A DNA stretch of 64,000 bases, from NCBI RefSeq assembly GCF_017814915.1, contig NZ_JAGIPZ010000017.1, positions 1 through 64,000 of the forward strand, in the 5' to 3' direction. The notes under the pieces are model-generated. The model did no database searches and was not told the DNA's origin. It was given only the letters and a program-made list of their open reading frames with translations. Positions 26,708-36,042 of the stretch are shown piece by piece (the stretch's first letter is position 1; every line of letters begins with the position of its first letter). A program made the position numbers and the translations under genes. Source of the DNA: Herbaspirillum sp. LeCh32-8 (GTDB lineage Bacteria; Pseudomonadota; Gammaproteobacteria; Burkholderiales; Burkholderiaceae_D).

Positions 26708-27456
26708 GCGCGCTGGTGCTGCGGGAAGACCGCGACGGCCTGGCCGTGCTGACGCTGAACCGGCCCGAAAAGATGAACGCGCTGACGGTGCAGATGTTCC
26801 TCGAGCTGCACGAACACGTGGCGGCGCTGGAGCAGCAGACCGACACCATCGGCGCGGTGCTGCTGCGCGGCGCCGGGCGCTGCTTCTCGGCCGGCAACGA
26901 CCTGCACGACATCGCCGCCGGCCAGCCGCTGCCGCCTCAGTTTCCTACCTTGCATCTGCAGGCGCGCACCATCGACCGCCTGGCCAGACTGCCCCAGCCG
27001 GTGATCACCGCCGTGCACGGGCATTGCTACACCGGCGCGCTGGAGCTGGCGCTGGCCGGCGACATCATCGTCGCCGCGCAGTCCGCAAAGTTTGCCGACA
27101 CCCATGCCAAGTGGGCGCTCACGCCGCTGTGGGGCATGAGCCAGCGCCTGCCGCGCCGGGTCGGCCAGGCGCGCGCCAAAGAAATCATGCTGCTGGGCCG
27201 GACCTACACAGGCGCACAGGCGGCCGGGATCGGACTGGCCAATTTCTGCTACGCCGATACCGAGTTCGACGTCCAGGTGGACGCGCTGGCGCGCGAACTG
27301 CTGGCCGGTTCCTGGTTCTCGCACCGCGCCAACAAGCGCCTGCTGCAGGAGACCGACGGCCTGTCGCTGGAGGCGGGCCTGGCGCATGAAGTGTTTCGCA
27401 ATGCCGGCAAGGGGCCGGACATGCAGCAACGCATTGCCGCCTTCGGCAAGAAATGA
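26704..27456 (+). CDS. Enoyl-CoA hydratase/isomerase family protein
   Basis: 250 residues of the crotonase fold with oxyanion-hole region GRCFSAGND and GALELALAGD. The first hydratase glutamate is kept (Glu114) but the second position is His134 (ADTHAKW), as in some specialised crotonases, so the reaction may not be plain hydration. Overlaps the MaoC gene by 4 bp and precedes the flavoprotein gene by 10 bp. Second crotonase of the operon. Confidence 0.85.
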   Translation: MSALVLREDRDGLAVLTLNRPEKMNALTVQMFLELHEHVAALEQQTDTIGAVLLRGAGRCFSAGNDLHDIAAGQPLPPQFPTLHLQARTIDRLARLPQPVITAVHGHCYTGALELALAGDIIVAAQSAKFADTHAKWALTPLWGMSQRLPRRVGQARAKEIMLLGRTYTGAQAAGIGLANFCYADTEFDVQVDALARELLAGSWFSHRANKRLLQETDGLSLEAGLAHEVFRNAGKGPDMQQRIAAFGKK

Positions 27457-27466
27457 GAGACGCGCC

Positions 27467-28435
27467 ATGACCGAGCTGCTGCTGCCCTCCCCTGCCGCCC
27501 TGCCGGGCCGACTGCGCCTGCCGGTGATCGGCTCGCCGATGTTCCTGGTATCCAACCCGGCGCTGGTGATCGCCCAGTGCTGCGCCGGCGTGGTCGGCTC
27601 CTTCCCCGCGCTCAACGCGCGTCCGCAGGAAGAGCTGGACGCGTGGCTGACGCAGATCGACAAGGCGCTTGGCGCGCACAAGCGCATGAATCCGCAGGCC
27701 GTGGTCGCGCCCTATGCGGTGAACCTGATCGTGCACCAGTCCAACCACCGGCTGCAGGATGACCTCGCCAGTTGCGTGCGCCATCGGGTGCCGATCGTGA
27801 TCACCTCCTTGCATGCGCCGGACCAGGTGGTAGAGAAGGTCCGCGCCTACGGCGGCATCGTGCTGCACGACGTCACCACGCTGCGCCACGCGAAGAAGGC
27901 CATCGGCGCCGGCGTGGACGGCCTGATCCTGGTCTGCGCCGGGGCCGGCGGCCATGCCGGCGCGCTGTCGCCGTTCGCGCTGGCCGCGGAAGTGCGCGCC
28001 ATCTTCGACGGCCTGCTGGTGCTGGCCGGCGCCATCAGCCACGGCCAGGGCATCCTGGCGGCGCAGGCGCTGGGCTGCGACCTGGCCTACATGGGCACGC
28101 GCTTCATCGCCTCGGAAGAATCCTCGGCGGCCGCGCTGCACAAGCAGATGATCGTCGAGGGCAGCGCCGACGACATCTTGTATACGGCCCATTTCTCGGG
28201 CGTGCCCGGCAATTACCTCAAACCCAGCATCCGCAACGCCGGGCTCGATCCCGACCACCTGCAACAGGAAGACAAATCCGCCGTCGACTTCGGCAAACCC
28301 AAGCGCTGGAAAGATATCTGGGGCAGCGGCCAGGGCATCGGCACCATCGCCGGCGTGTTGCCGGCAGCGGCCATCGTCGAGCAACTGAGCCGGGAATACC
28401 GGCTGGCATCGCAACGGCTGGGGATCCCGGGATAA
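27467..28435 (+). CDS. Nitronate monooxygenase-like flavoprotein (NPD family)
   Basis: 322 residues of the FMN-binding TIM-barrel family that includes nitronate monooxygenase and FabK-type enoyl reductases. Visible: IGSPMFLVSNP at the N-terminus and the phosphate-binding CAGAGGHAG near residue 155. In a CoA-catabolic operon it may be an enoyl-thioester reductase or oxidise an intermediate; nitronate detoxification is only the family label. Last gene of the operon. Confidence 0.8.
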   Translation: MTELLLPSPAALPGRLRLPVIGSPMFLVSNPALVIAQCCAGVVGSFPALNARPQEELDAWLTQIDKALGAHKRMNPQAVVAPYAVNLIVHQSNHRLQDDLASCVRHRVPIVITSLHAPDQVVEKVRAYGGIVLHDVTTLRHAKKAIGAGVDGLILVCAGAGGHAGALSPFALAAEVRAIFDGLLVLAGAISHGQGILAAQALGCDLAYMGTRFIASEESSAAALHKQMIVEGSADDILYTAHFSGVPGNYLKPSIRNAGLDPDHLQQEDKSAVDFGKPKRWKDIWGSGQGIGTIAGVLPAAAIVEQLSREYRLASQRLGIPG

Positions 28436-28599
28436 AAAAAGCCGCCCGCCCGGCCACGCATTCCGCGGATTTGAGGTGAGCAGGCCATAACACTTTTCAG
28501 CCTGCGGGAAATGCGGAATCGACACAAGTCGCGCGGTACCCACAATACCTTTCATCTATAGAAGCACTGCACAAAGACGGTGCGGGCGAGCTTCACCGT

Positions 28600-28625
28600 G
28601 CGCGCACCAGAACGCGCCGTTTTTT
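28600..28625 (+). terminator. Possible terminator of the catabolic operon
   Basis: Arms GCGCG (28600-28604) and CGCGC (28613-28617), then CG and six T. The stem is only five base pairs but all G-C. It lies about 165 bp after the last gene. Confidence 0.4.
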
Positions 28626-28757
28626 GCCCCGTTTCCTGCTGAATGTTTGTTGCGCCGCAACTTTCCCCAAGCCAATCATTGTGCGGCCGCACATGACATG
28701 AGCGCCTGAAAACCCTTGCCACACAAGGCTCTGGCCGAGAATAATCGTCGTGCAGTT

Positions 28758-28776
28758 TTGTATGCCAATCTTGTAT
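28758..28776. promoter_or_regulatory. Candidate GntR operator (two TTGTAT direct repeats)
   Basis: TTGTAT at 28758-28763 and 28771-28776, starting 13 bp apart, directly upstream of the FCD-type GntR gene. FCD regulators often bind TTGTATACAA-like sites, so autoregulation is plausible but unproven. Confidence 0.35.
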
Positions 28777-28810
28777 ATCAGCGTGGCACGCAACTTGCTG
28801 ATGAGTGGTC

Positions 28811-29575
28811 ATGGGCACAAATCCTTCCGTCAAATCGTCGTCTCAAATCGCGATCCGCGTCACCGAGGCAATCCTGGCCAAGCAATTGGCCCCGGGAACC
28901 CGCCTTGGCGAGCAGCAATTGGCCGATCTGTTCGGCGTCTCGCGCACCCTGGTGCGTGAAGCGCTGACGCGGCTGATGGCGCGCGGCATCGTGACGGTCA
29001 GCGCCCGGCGCGGCTGGTTCGTGATCGAACCGACGCCCGAGGAGGCGCGCGAAGCCTTCGAGGCGCGCCGCGTGATCGAGCTTGGCCTGTTGCGCCAGGC
29101 CCGCATGCGACCGATCCCGGCCGAGGCGGTGCGTCAACTGCGCGAGCACATCGCTCGCGAAGAGGCGGCCATCGCCGGCGCCGACGTCGGTGCGCGCAGC
29201 TATCTGCTGGGCGACTTCCACGTCTGCCTGTGCGAATGCCTGGGCAATTCGCTGCTCTCGGAGACGCTGCGCGACCTCACGGCGCGCACGACGCTGACGG
29301 CGATGCTGCATCAGTCGTCGGAGCAGGCGGAGGATTCGTGTTCGGAACATGTGCAGATCGTCGAGGCGCTGGAACGCGGCGATCTGGAACAAGCGGAGCT
29401 GCTGATGCAGGGTCACCTGCAGCATGTGGAGTCCGGCCTGAACCAGGTGCGCAGCAGCGATCCGTTGGAACCGCTGCGGCAGGCACTTGCACCGGTATCG
29501 AGGACGACCGCCGTGAAGACGGCGGCCGTCACCGACATCATGTCTCACCGCAATCAACCAAAAAGGCCGCAGTAA
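28811..29575 (+). CDS. GntR-family regulator, FCD (FadR-like) subgroup
   Basis: 254 residues. An N-terminal winged helix-turn-helix with RLGEQQLADLFGVSRTLV and the recognition region REALTRLMARGIVTV, then an all-helical FCD effector domain (about 85-225) with its usual His-containing metal/ligand pocket. It probably controls the polar amino-acid-type ABC importer that starts 38 bp downstream. The ATG is used; an in-frame GTG two codons upstream is less likely. Ligand unknown. Confidence 0.88.
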   Translation: MGTNPSVKSSSQIAIRVTEAILAKQLAPGTRLGEQQLADLFGVSRTLVREALTRLMARGIVTVSARRGWFVIEPTPEEAREAFEARRVIELGLLRQARMRPIPAEAVRQLREHIAREEAAIAGADVGARSYLLGDFHVCLCECLGNSLLSETLRDLTARTTLTAMLHQSSEQAEDSCSEHVQIVEALERGDLEQAELLMQGHLQHVESGLNQVRSSDPLEPLRQALAPVSRTTAVKTAAVTDIMSHRNQPKRPQ

Positions 29576-29613
29576 AAGGGCCGCTCATCAACGTCGTCAC
29601 AAGGGAAACTGCT

Positions 29614-30396
29614 ATGAAACTGTCCAAACTCCTGATCGGCCTGATGGCCGGCGCCATGATGTTCTCCGCTGCGGCCGCCCGTGCCGATGCGCTGGACGAT
29701 ATCCAGAAGCACGGCACGCTGCGCGTGGCGGTGCCGGCCGACTTCCCGCCGTTCGGCTCGGTCGACTCCGACCTCAAGCCGCAGGGCTTCGACATCGACG
29801 TCGCCAACCTGATCGCCAAGAAGATGGGCGTGAAGGTCGAGCTGATCCCGGTGTCCAGCGCCAACCGCATTCCCTACCTGACCACCAAGAAGGTGGACCT
29901 GGTGATCTCCAGCATGGGCAAGAACGCCGAGCGTGAAAAGGTGATCGACTTCACTGCCGCCTATGCGCCCTTCTTCAACGGCGTGTTCGGCCCGGCCGAC
30001 ATGAGCGTCAAGAGCGCCGCCGACCTGGCCGGCAAGACCATCGCGGTGACCCGCGGCTCGGTGGAAGACCTGGAGCTGACCAAGATCATCCCGGCCAACG
30101 CCACCGTGAAGCGCTACGAAGACAACAACAGCACCATCAGCTCCTTCCTCTCGGGCCAGGTGCAACTGGTGGCCACCGGCAACGTGGTAGCTGCGGCCAT
30201 CATCGCCAAGAATCCGCCCAAGAAGCCGGAGACCAAGTTCCTGATCAAGGACTCGCCGTGCTTCATCGGCCTGAACAAGGGTGAGAAGAAACTGCAGGAC
30301 AAGGTCGACGCCATCCTGGCCGACGCCAAGAAGGACGGCAGCCTGAACGGCATCTCGCAGAAGTGGCTGGGCCTGCCGCTGCCGGCTGGCCTGTAA
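29614..30396 (+). CDS. Amino-acid-type ABC transporter substrate-binding protein (family 3)
   Basis: 260 residues with a signal peptide (cleaved near ARA-DALDD) and the family-3 fold: LRVAVPADFPPFG, GFDIDVANLIAKKMG and the AEREKVIDFTAAY region. Such proteins bind polar or charged amino acids or related compounds. It follows the GntR gene closely and is separated by 172 bp from its permease genes, a gap that contains a sigma-54-like sequence. Confidence 0.9.
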   Translation: MKLSKLLIGLMAGAMMFSAAAARADALDDIQKHGTLRVAVPADFPPFGSVDSDLKPQGFDIDVANLIAKKMGVKVELIPVSSANRIPYLTTKKVDLVISSMGKNAEREKVIDFTAAYAPFFNGVFGPADMSVKSAADLAGKTIAVTRGSVEDLELTKIIPANATVKRYEDNNSTISSFLSGQVQLVATGNVVAAAIIAKNPPKKPETKFLIKDSPCFIGLNKGEKKLQDKVDAILADAKKDGSLNGISQKWLGLPLPAGL

Positions 30397-30403
30397 TTTG
30401 CAA
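30387..30403 (+). promoter_or_regulatory. Sigma-54-like promoter before the permease genes
   Basis: CTGGC at the -24 side and TTTGCA at the -12 side with exactly 10 bp between GG and GC. It overlaps the stop codon of the binding-protein gene and lies 165 bp before the first permease. A match this good can arise by chance in a window this size, so confidence is limited. Confidence 0.3.
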
Positions 30404-30568
30404 GAAGGATTTCAAGGGTAACAACGCATCGCCGGCGCGATTCCGCCTGGCGCCGGCGATGCGGGCAACAGCAGCAAGGCAGCAAGGGAGGCAGGCGGAC
30501 AACCGGGGCGACGCGGCAGCAGTCAGGCGGCGACAATCCCAGCAACAAAAAGGCAGGGCAAACACGAC

Positions 30569-31240
30569 ATGGCCTATCAATTCGATTTCCTATCAACCTT
30601 CGAGTACAGCGACGTCATCGTCAAAGGCATCCAGACGACGATCGAACTGATCGCCATCGGCGGAGTGCTGGGCGTGGCGGTCGGCATCTTCGGCGCGTGG
30701 GCGCGCACGCAAGGGCCAGCCTGGCTCAAGCCCATCGTCAGCGGCTATATCGAGGTCATACGCAACACGCCCTTCCTGGTGCAGCTGTTCTTCATCTTCT
30801 TCGGCCTGCCCTCGCTCAATATCCATATCAGCGAAATCCAGGCCGCCATCCTGGCGATGGTGATCAACCTCGGCGCCTACAGCACCGAGATCATCCGCGC
30901 CGGCGTGCAGGCGGTGCCGCGCGGGCAGATCGAGGCGGCGGCCTCGCTGTCGATGTCGCGCATGCAGATCTTCCGCCACATCATCCTGCGCCCCGCGCTG
31001 CAGAAGATCTGGCCGGCGCTGTCCTCGCAGGTGGTGATCGTGATGCTGGGTTCGGCGGTGTGCTCGCAGATCGCGGTGGAAGAACTCTCCTTCGCCGCCA
31101 ACTTCATCCAGGGCCGCAACTTCCGCGCCTTCGAGGCCTACATCGTGGCCACGCTGATTTACCTGGTGCTGGCCATCGTGCTGCGCCAGATCCTGCGCCT
31201 GATCGGCCAATACTTCATCACTGCCCGGAGGAGCGCATGA
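30569..31240 (+). CDS. Amino-acid-type ABC transporter permease
   Basis: 223 residues, HisM/GlnP family: about five membrane segments and the ATPase-contact loop (EAAASLSMSRMQIFRHIILP-like, about residues 128-147). Pairs with the next permease, whose ATG overlaps this stop codon by 4 bp. Confidence 0.9.
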   Translation: MAYQFDFLSTFEYSDVIVKGIQTTIELIAIGGVLGVAVGIFGAWARTQGPAWLKPIVSGYIEVIRNTPFLVQLFFIFFGLPSLNIHISEIQAAILAMVINLGAYSTEIIRAGVQAVPRGQIEAAASLSMSRMQIFRHIILRPALQKIWPALSSQVVIVMLGSAVCSQIAVEELSFAANFIQGRNFRAFEAYIVATLIYLVLAIVLRQILRLIGQYFITARRSA

Positions 31241-31893
31241 TTTCATTCACTACCTGGGACATCGTCCGCAACCTGATGCTGGCGTGGCGCTGGACCATCC
31301 TCCTGACGCTGGTGACCTTCGTGCTGGGCGGCCTGCTGGGCCTGGTCATCCTGTTCATGCGCACCTCGCGCCAGGGCTGGCTGCGCCAGGTGGCGCGCCT
31401 ATATATCGAACTGTTCCAGGGCACGCCGTTGCTGATGCAGCTGTTCCTGGTCTTCTTCGGCATCGCCCTGTTCGGCATCGAGGTGCCGGCATGGCTGGCG
31501 GCCGGCCTGGCGCTGATGTGCTGGAGCGCGTCCTACCTTGCCGAAATCTGGCGCGGTTGCGTGGAGGCGGTGCCCAAGGGGCAGTGGGAAGCATCGTCGG
31601 TGCTGGCCATGGGCTACTTCCAGCAGATGCGCTACATCGTGCTGCCGCAGGCGTTTCGCATCGCCATCGCGCCTACCGTGGGCTTCGGCGTGCAGATCAT
31701 CAAATCCACCGCGGTGACGTCGATCATCGGCTTCGTCGAGCTCTCCAAGGCCGGCACCGTGATCACCAACGCCACCTTCCGCCCCTTCACGGTGTTCGCC
31801 ATCGTGGGCGTCTTTTACTTCGTGCTTTGCTGGCCGCTGTCCAAGTACAGCCAGTCTTTAGAAAGGAAATACAATGCCGCTCATCGCCATTGA
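31237..31893 (+). CDS. Amino-acid-type ABC transporter permease
   Basis: 218 residues, same family as the preceding permease with five membrane segments, [16 protein letters not shown] and the coupling loop [20 protein letters not shown]. Its 3' end overlaps the ATPase gene by 20 bp, so the three membrane/ATPase genes are coupled. Confidence 0.9.
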   Translation: MISFTTWDIVRNLMLAWRWTILLTLVTFVLGGLLGLVILFMRTSRQGWLRQVARLYIELFQGTPLLMQLFLVFFGIALFGIEVPAWLAAGLALMCWSASYLAEIWRGCVEAVPKGQWEASSVLAMGYFQQMRYIVLPQAFRIAIAPTVGFGVQIIKSTAVTSIIGFVELSKAGTVITNATFRPFTVFAIVGVFYFVLCWPLSKYSQSLERKYNAAHRH

Positions 31894-32608
31894 TAACGTC
31901 AAGAAACGCTTCGGCGACAACGAAGTCCTGAAGGGCATCAGCCTGGACATCGAACCGGGTGAAGTGATCGCCATCATCGGCAAGAGCGGCTCGGGCAAGT
32001 CCACCCTCCTGCGCTGCATCAACGGCCTGGAGACCATCGACGAGGGCAACATCAGCGTGGCCGGCGCCAAGCTGGGCGTGACCGAGCTGGAGCTGCGCAA
32101 CCTGCGCCTGAAGGTCGGCATGATCTTCCAGCAGTTCAACCTGTTCCCGCACCTGTCGGTGGGCCGCAACGTGATGATCGCGCCGATGATCGTCAAGGGC
32201 ACCTCGGAAGCCGAGGCCGAGGCGATTGCCAAGGCCAACCTGGAAAAGGTCGGCCTGGGCCACAAGTTCGACGCCTTCCCCGACCAGCTCTCCGGCGGCC
32301 AGCAGCAGCGCGTGGCGATCGCCCGCGCGCTGTCGATGCAGCCGCAGGCGCTGCTGTGCGACGAGATCACCTCGGCGCTGGATCCGGAACTGGTCAACGA
32401 AGTGCTGGCCGTGGTGCGCGGCCTGGCCAAGGAAGGCATGACGCTGGTAATGGTGACGCACGAAATGCGCTTCGCGCGCGAAGTGTGCAACCGCCTGGTG
32501 TTCATGCACCAGGGCAAGGTGCACGAGATCGGCCCGCCGGAAGAAGTCTTCACCAACCCGAAGACCCCGGAGCTGCAGCAGTTCATCGGCATGACGCAGG
32601 GCGCCTGA
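31874..32608 (+). CDS. Amino-acid-type ABC transporter ATP-binding protein
   Basis: 244 residues, GlnQ/HisP family: Walker [10 protein letters not shown], signature LSGGQQQR, Walker [13 protein letters not shown], switch MVTHEM. AAGGAAA precedes the start inside the previous gene. A strong terminator follows the stop after about 30 bp, closing the operon. Confidence 0.93.
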   Translation: MPLIAIDNVKKRFGDNEVLKGISLDIEPGEVIAIIGKSGSGKSTLLRCINGLETIDEGNISVAGAKLGVTELELRNLRLKVGMIFQQFNLFPHLSVGRNVMIAPMIVKGTSEAEAEAIAKANLEKVGLGHKFDAFPDQLSGGQQQRVAIARALSMQPQALLCDEITSALDPELVNEVLAVVRGLAKEGMTLVMVTHEMRFAREVCNRLVFMHQGKVHEIGPPEEVFTNPKTPELQQFIGMTQGA

Positions 32609-32638
32609 TCCTGCGATGCCGCCTGATGGGCGGGCATG

Positions 32639-32680
32639 AAAAAAGCCGGAAGCGCATCGCGTTTCCGGCTTTTATTTTTT
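32639..32680 (+). terminator. Bidirectional intrinsic terminator
   Basis: Long stem AAAAGCCGGAA-GCGC / GCG-TTCCGGCTTTT with a 3-base loop region, followed by TTATTTTTT on the plus strand and by a T-run on the minus strand. It serves the ABC operon and the convergent lipoprotein gene. Confidence 0.85.
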
Positions 32681-32700
32681 GCGGCTGGCGCCTCAGGACG

Positions 32701-33246
32701 TCAGCGATCCAGCTGGCACACCTTGCGGTCGTTCTCGTAGAACACCACCGGGCCGGTGGTATAGCGCTCCTTGGGAATGGCCAGCATCAGGTAATCCTTG
32801 ATGGTGTAGGAGGCGCCCGAAGCAGGCTCGCGGTAAAGGTAGTTCACTCGCAGCGTGTCATTGCGCAAGGTGACCGACAGCGGCGTGAACACGTGTGGTC
32901 GCTCGGCGGCGTCCGGGGCGCGCATCACGCGCGCCACCAGCAGGTATTGCTTGGTATCGAAGTGGGCGGAAGACGGGCCGTAGGGGCGCTTGTCGCCGGT
33001 GACGGGGGCCGGGTTCATCCATTGGTCCCAGTCCGCGCGGCTGCGGATCAGGGTGCAGAACACCGGTTGGCGCTTGTCGTCCCAATTCTTCAGGAAGCCC
33101 TGGTAGGCGCCGCTCACGATGGTCTTGAAGGGCACCACCGTCGGATCTTCCTTCTCCGTCCACGGCATCCAGGAACAGCCGGCCAAGCCGGCCACGACCG
33201 TCCCGCACATCAACAGCTGCAACGAACCCCACTTCGTCTTGCGCAT
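32701..33246 (-). CDS. Putative lipoprotein of unknown function
   Basis: 181 residues. I do not recognise the family. A lipoprotein signal ends in the lipobox LAGC (Cys24). The mature part is compact and mixed alpha/beta, with aromatic clusters (GAYQGFLKNWDDK, DWDQWMN) and a tail ending KVCQLDR. The ATG at 33246 is chosen because GGGGGA stands at good distance upstream; the frame is open 14 codons further. Stand-alone gene, convergent with the ABC operon and divergent from adenine deaminase. Confidence 0.75.
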   Translation of the reverse strand: MRKTKWGSLQLLMCGTVVAGLAGCSWMPWTEKEDPTVVPFKTIVSGAYQGFLKNWDDKRQPVFCTLIRSRADWDQWMNPAPVTGDKRPYGPSSAHFDTKQYLLVARVMRAPDAAERPHVFTPLSVTLRNDTLRVNYLYREPASGASYTIKDYLMLAIPKERYTTGPVVFYENDRKVCQLDR

Positions 33247-33407
33247 GCATTTCCCCCAATGAAGGTTGGCATTTAAACACGTCTCCACATCCCCGGGAGC
33301 GATTTCACGGAATATTTACACCCCGATCCCGGCAGGCAAGAGCACCCGCCGCGGCTGGTGCTCAGAGTGCCGGCGCGGCATAAGGTTCATCGCGCAGGGG
33401 CGCGGAC

Positions 33408-34591
<1,184 letters not shown>

Positions 34592-34631
34592 CCCACCGAG
34601 TCTGTCGCACGCGGCAGCCAAGCGGTTCCAG

Positions 34632-34665
34632 AACGCCCGGCCATTGCGCCGGGCGTTTTGCTTTT
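34632..34665 (+). terminator. Intrinsic terminator after adenine deaminase
   Basis: Perfect 10-bp stem AACGCCCGGC / GCCGGGCGTT with a 6-base loop, followed by TTGCTTTT. Confidence 0.85.
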
Positions 34666-34717
34666 GGCGACGGATTCTTTGCGTCGGATTGGCCACGGGC
34701 GCGGGCAAGCACGCTTT

Positions 34718-34730
34718 TTGCATCATGCAA
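34718..34730. promoter_or_regulatory. Palindrome TTGCAT-C-ATGCAA
   Basis: Perfect 6+6 inverted repeat with a single central base; a half-site TTGCATC recurs at 34846-34852. Looks like a protein-binding site; the regulator is unknown. Confidence 0.35.
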
Positions 34731-34808
34731 GTCGGACGCGATTGGCGACCGGATGGCGCGACAGCGTCTCGCCGCTGCCCCGCCACGTCGCCCCGATATT
34801 GCAGCGTC

Positions 34809-34842
34809 ATTGCCGAGCATGGACGACAGGATTGGCGACAAT
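34809..34842. promoter_or_regulatory. Paired GntR-like boxes, pair A
   Basis: ATTGCCGAGCAT (34809-34820) and ATTGGCGACAAT (34831-34842), starting exactly 22 bp apart. Both fit ATTG-N4-CAAT, the second perfectly in the arms. Three further pairs with the same spacing occur in this region. Confidence 0.5.
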
Positions 34843-35055
34843 TTTTTGCATCGAACGAAGGATCAGGATATTGCAGCGCATGCAGCGCCCGGGCAGCACG
34901 CTCGCCGCAGGATAACCATGCCGGGCAAGGCTCTGCAGGTGAAGCGTTTGCCTCGTGGCGCAGCATCGAAACCTGGTCGGGAACGCCCCGAAGAGAGGCG
35001 CACAGCGTTCTTTTTGGTGCAGAATAGCCCCGTTTTGTTGCAAATCCTGATTTTA

Positions 35056-35089
35056 ATTGTCGACGATTTGAAGGAACGTTGTCGATCGA
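35056..35089. promoter_or_regulatory. Paired GntR-like boxes, pair B
   Basis: ATTGTCGACGAT (35056-35067) and GTTGTCGATCGA (35078-35089), 22 bp apart, immediately upstream of the GntR gene. The first box is one base from the palindrome ATTGTCGACAAT. Position suits autoregulation. Confidence 0.55.
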
Positions 35090-35144
35090 TCATGACAGGG
35101 CGCGCCCCCTCGGCATCCGCAGGAACAGGATTTTCATCGAGAGC

Positions 35145-35876
35145 ATGAGCATCATGAACAAAGCCAGCAAACCCGGCCGATCGCCGGCCCCGCGCGAGCG
35201 CGATCCGGCGGTCGCCGTCGAAGAGCGCATGTATCAGGACATCTACGACGCCATCATGGAGCACCGGCTGCCGCCGCGTACCAAGCTGACCGAGCAGACG
35301 CTCTGCCAGATCTACGATACGGCGCGCCACACGGTGCGCAAGGTGCTCTCGCGCCTGGCCTCGGAGGGCATGGTCGACCTCGAGGCCAACCGCGGCGCCT
35401 TCATCGCCAGCCCCTCGCACGCCGAGGTGCGCGACATGTTCGAGCTGCGCAATATCCTCGAGCACGCCGTGCTGGAGAAGGTCGGCCGCGAAGCCGGCAC
35501 GCGCCAGATTGCCGGCCTGCGCCGCATGGTCGAGGAAGAGCGCGAGTCCTACCTCACCGGCGACCGGCCGCGCTGGATCCGGCTGTCGGCGCAGTTCCAC
35601 CTGGCGCTGGCCGAGCTGACCGGCAACGCCCTGCTGGTGGAAACGCTGCGCAAGCTGGTCTCGCGCACCACGCTGATGATCGCCAAGACCGAGGCGCCGG
35701 GCCACAACGCCTGCTCCTTCGACGAACACGAATCGGTGCTGGAAGCGCTGGAACAGGGCGACGTCGACGCCGCCCAGGAGCACATGGCACATCACTTGCA
35801 TTTGTGCGAAGACCGGGTACGGCCGGATGCGGACGATCAGTTCGATCTGCGCGCCGTGCTGGGCAAGGGGCTATAA
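35145..35876 (+). CDS. GntR-family regulator, FCD subgroup, of the purine/ureide region
   Basis: 243 residues (an in-frame ATG three codons later is equally possible). N-terminal winged helix-turn-helix with KLTEQTLCQIYDTARHTV and RKVLSRLASEGMV, then an FCD domain (about 95-230). It lies between adenine deaminase and a permease/racemase/allantoinase operon and is flanked by the paired boxes, so it is the obvious candidate to bind them and to sense a purine or ureide intermediate. That link is inference from position. Confidence 0.85.
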   Translation: MSIMNKASKPGRSPAPRERDPAVAVEERMYQDIYDAIMEHRLPPRTKLTEQTLCQIYDTARHTVRKVLSRLASEGMVDLEANRGAFIASPSHAEVRDMFELRNILEHAVLEKVGREAGTRQIAGLRRMVEEERESYLTGDRPRWIRLSAQFHLALAELTGNALLVETLRKLVSRTTLMIAKTEAPGHNACSFDEHESVLEALEQGDVDAAQEHMAHHLHLCEDRVRPDADDQFDLRAVLGKGL

Positions 35877-36042
35877 GCCGCCCCGGCATCAAGTATTACA
35901 TCGAGCATCAGGCCACCGCGCGCAGGCGCGACTGAACACATGCCGCAGAGCATGGACAGGAAGGATCCGCTGAACCATTCCCGGCGCCCGCGCGCCGGGC
36001 GGGTTCGTTTCATCCATCATCCCCTCTGGACGGAGACCGGCA

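Larger units (their letters stand above)
28436..28810. other. Intergenic region between catabolic operon and GntR gene
   Basis: 375 bp without a gene. It holds an inverted repeat GCAGGC-N14-GCCTGC (28480-28505), a terminator-like hairpin (28600-28625), a perfect 14-bp palindrome TGTGCGGCCGCACA (28680-28693), and two TTGTAT motifs before the GntR gene. Confidence 0.55.
34592..35144. other. Intergenic control region before the purine-cluster GntR gene
   Basis: 553 bp without a supported gene. After the adenine deaminase terminator it contains repeated ATTGGC-type motifs (34688, 34741, 34831), two pairs of 22-bp-spaced ATTG-N4-CAAT-like boxes, and a TTGCAT-C-ATGCAA palindrome. The density of short repeats suggests a complex operator region, described in separate entries. 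Confidence 0.6.

Noticed and set aside
34832-34850. Sigma-54-like sequence TTGGCGAC...TTGCA
   Set aside because: GG and GC are 12 bp apart rather than the required 10; the left part is better explained as box pair A.
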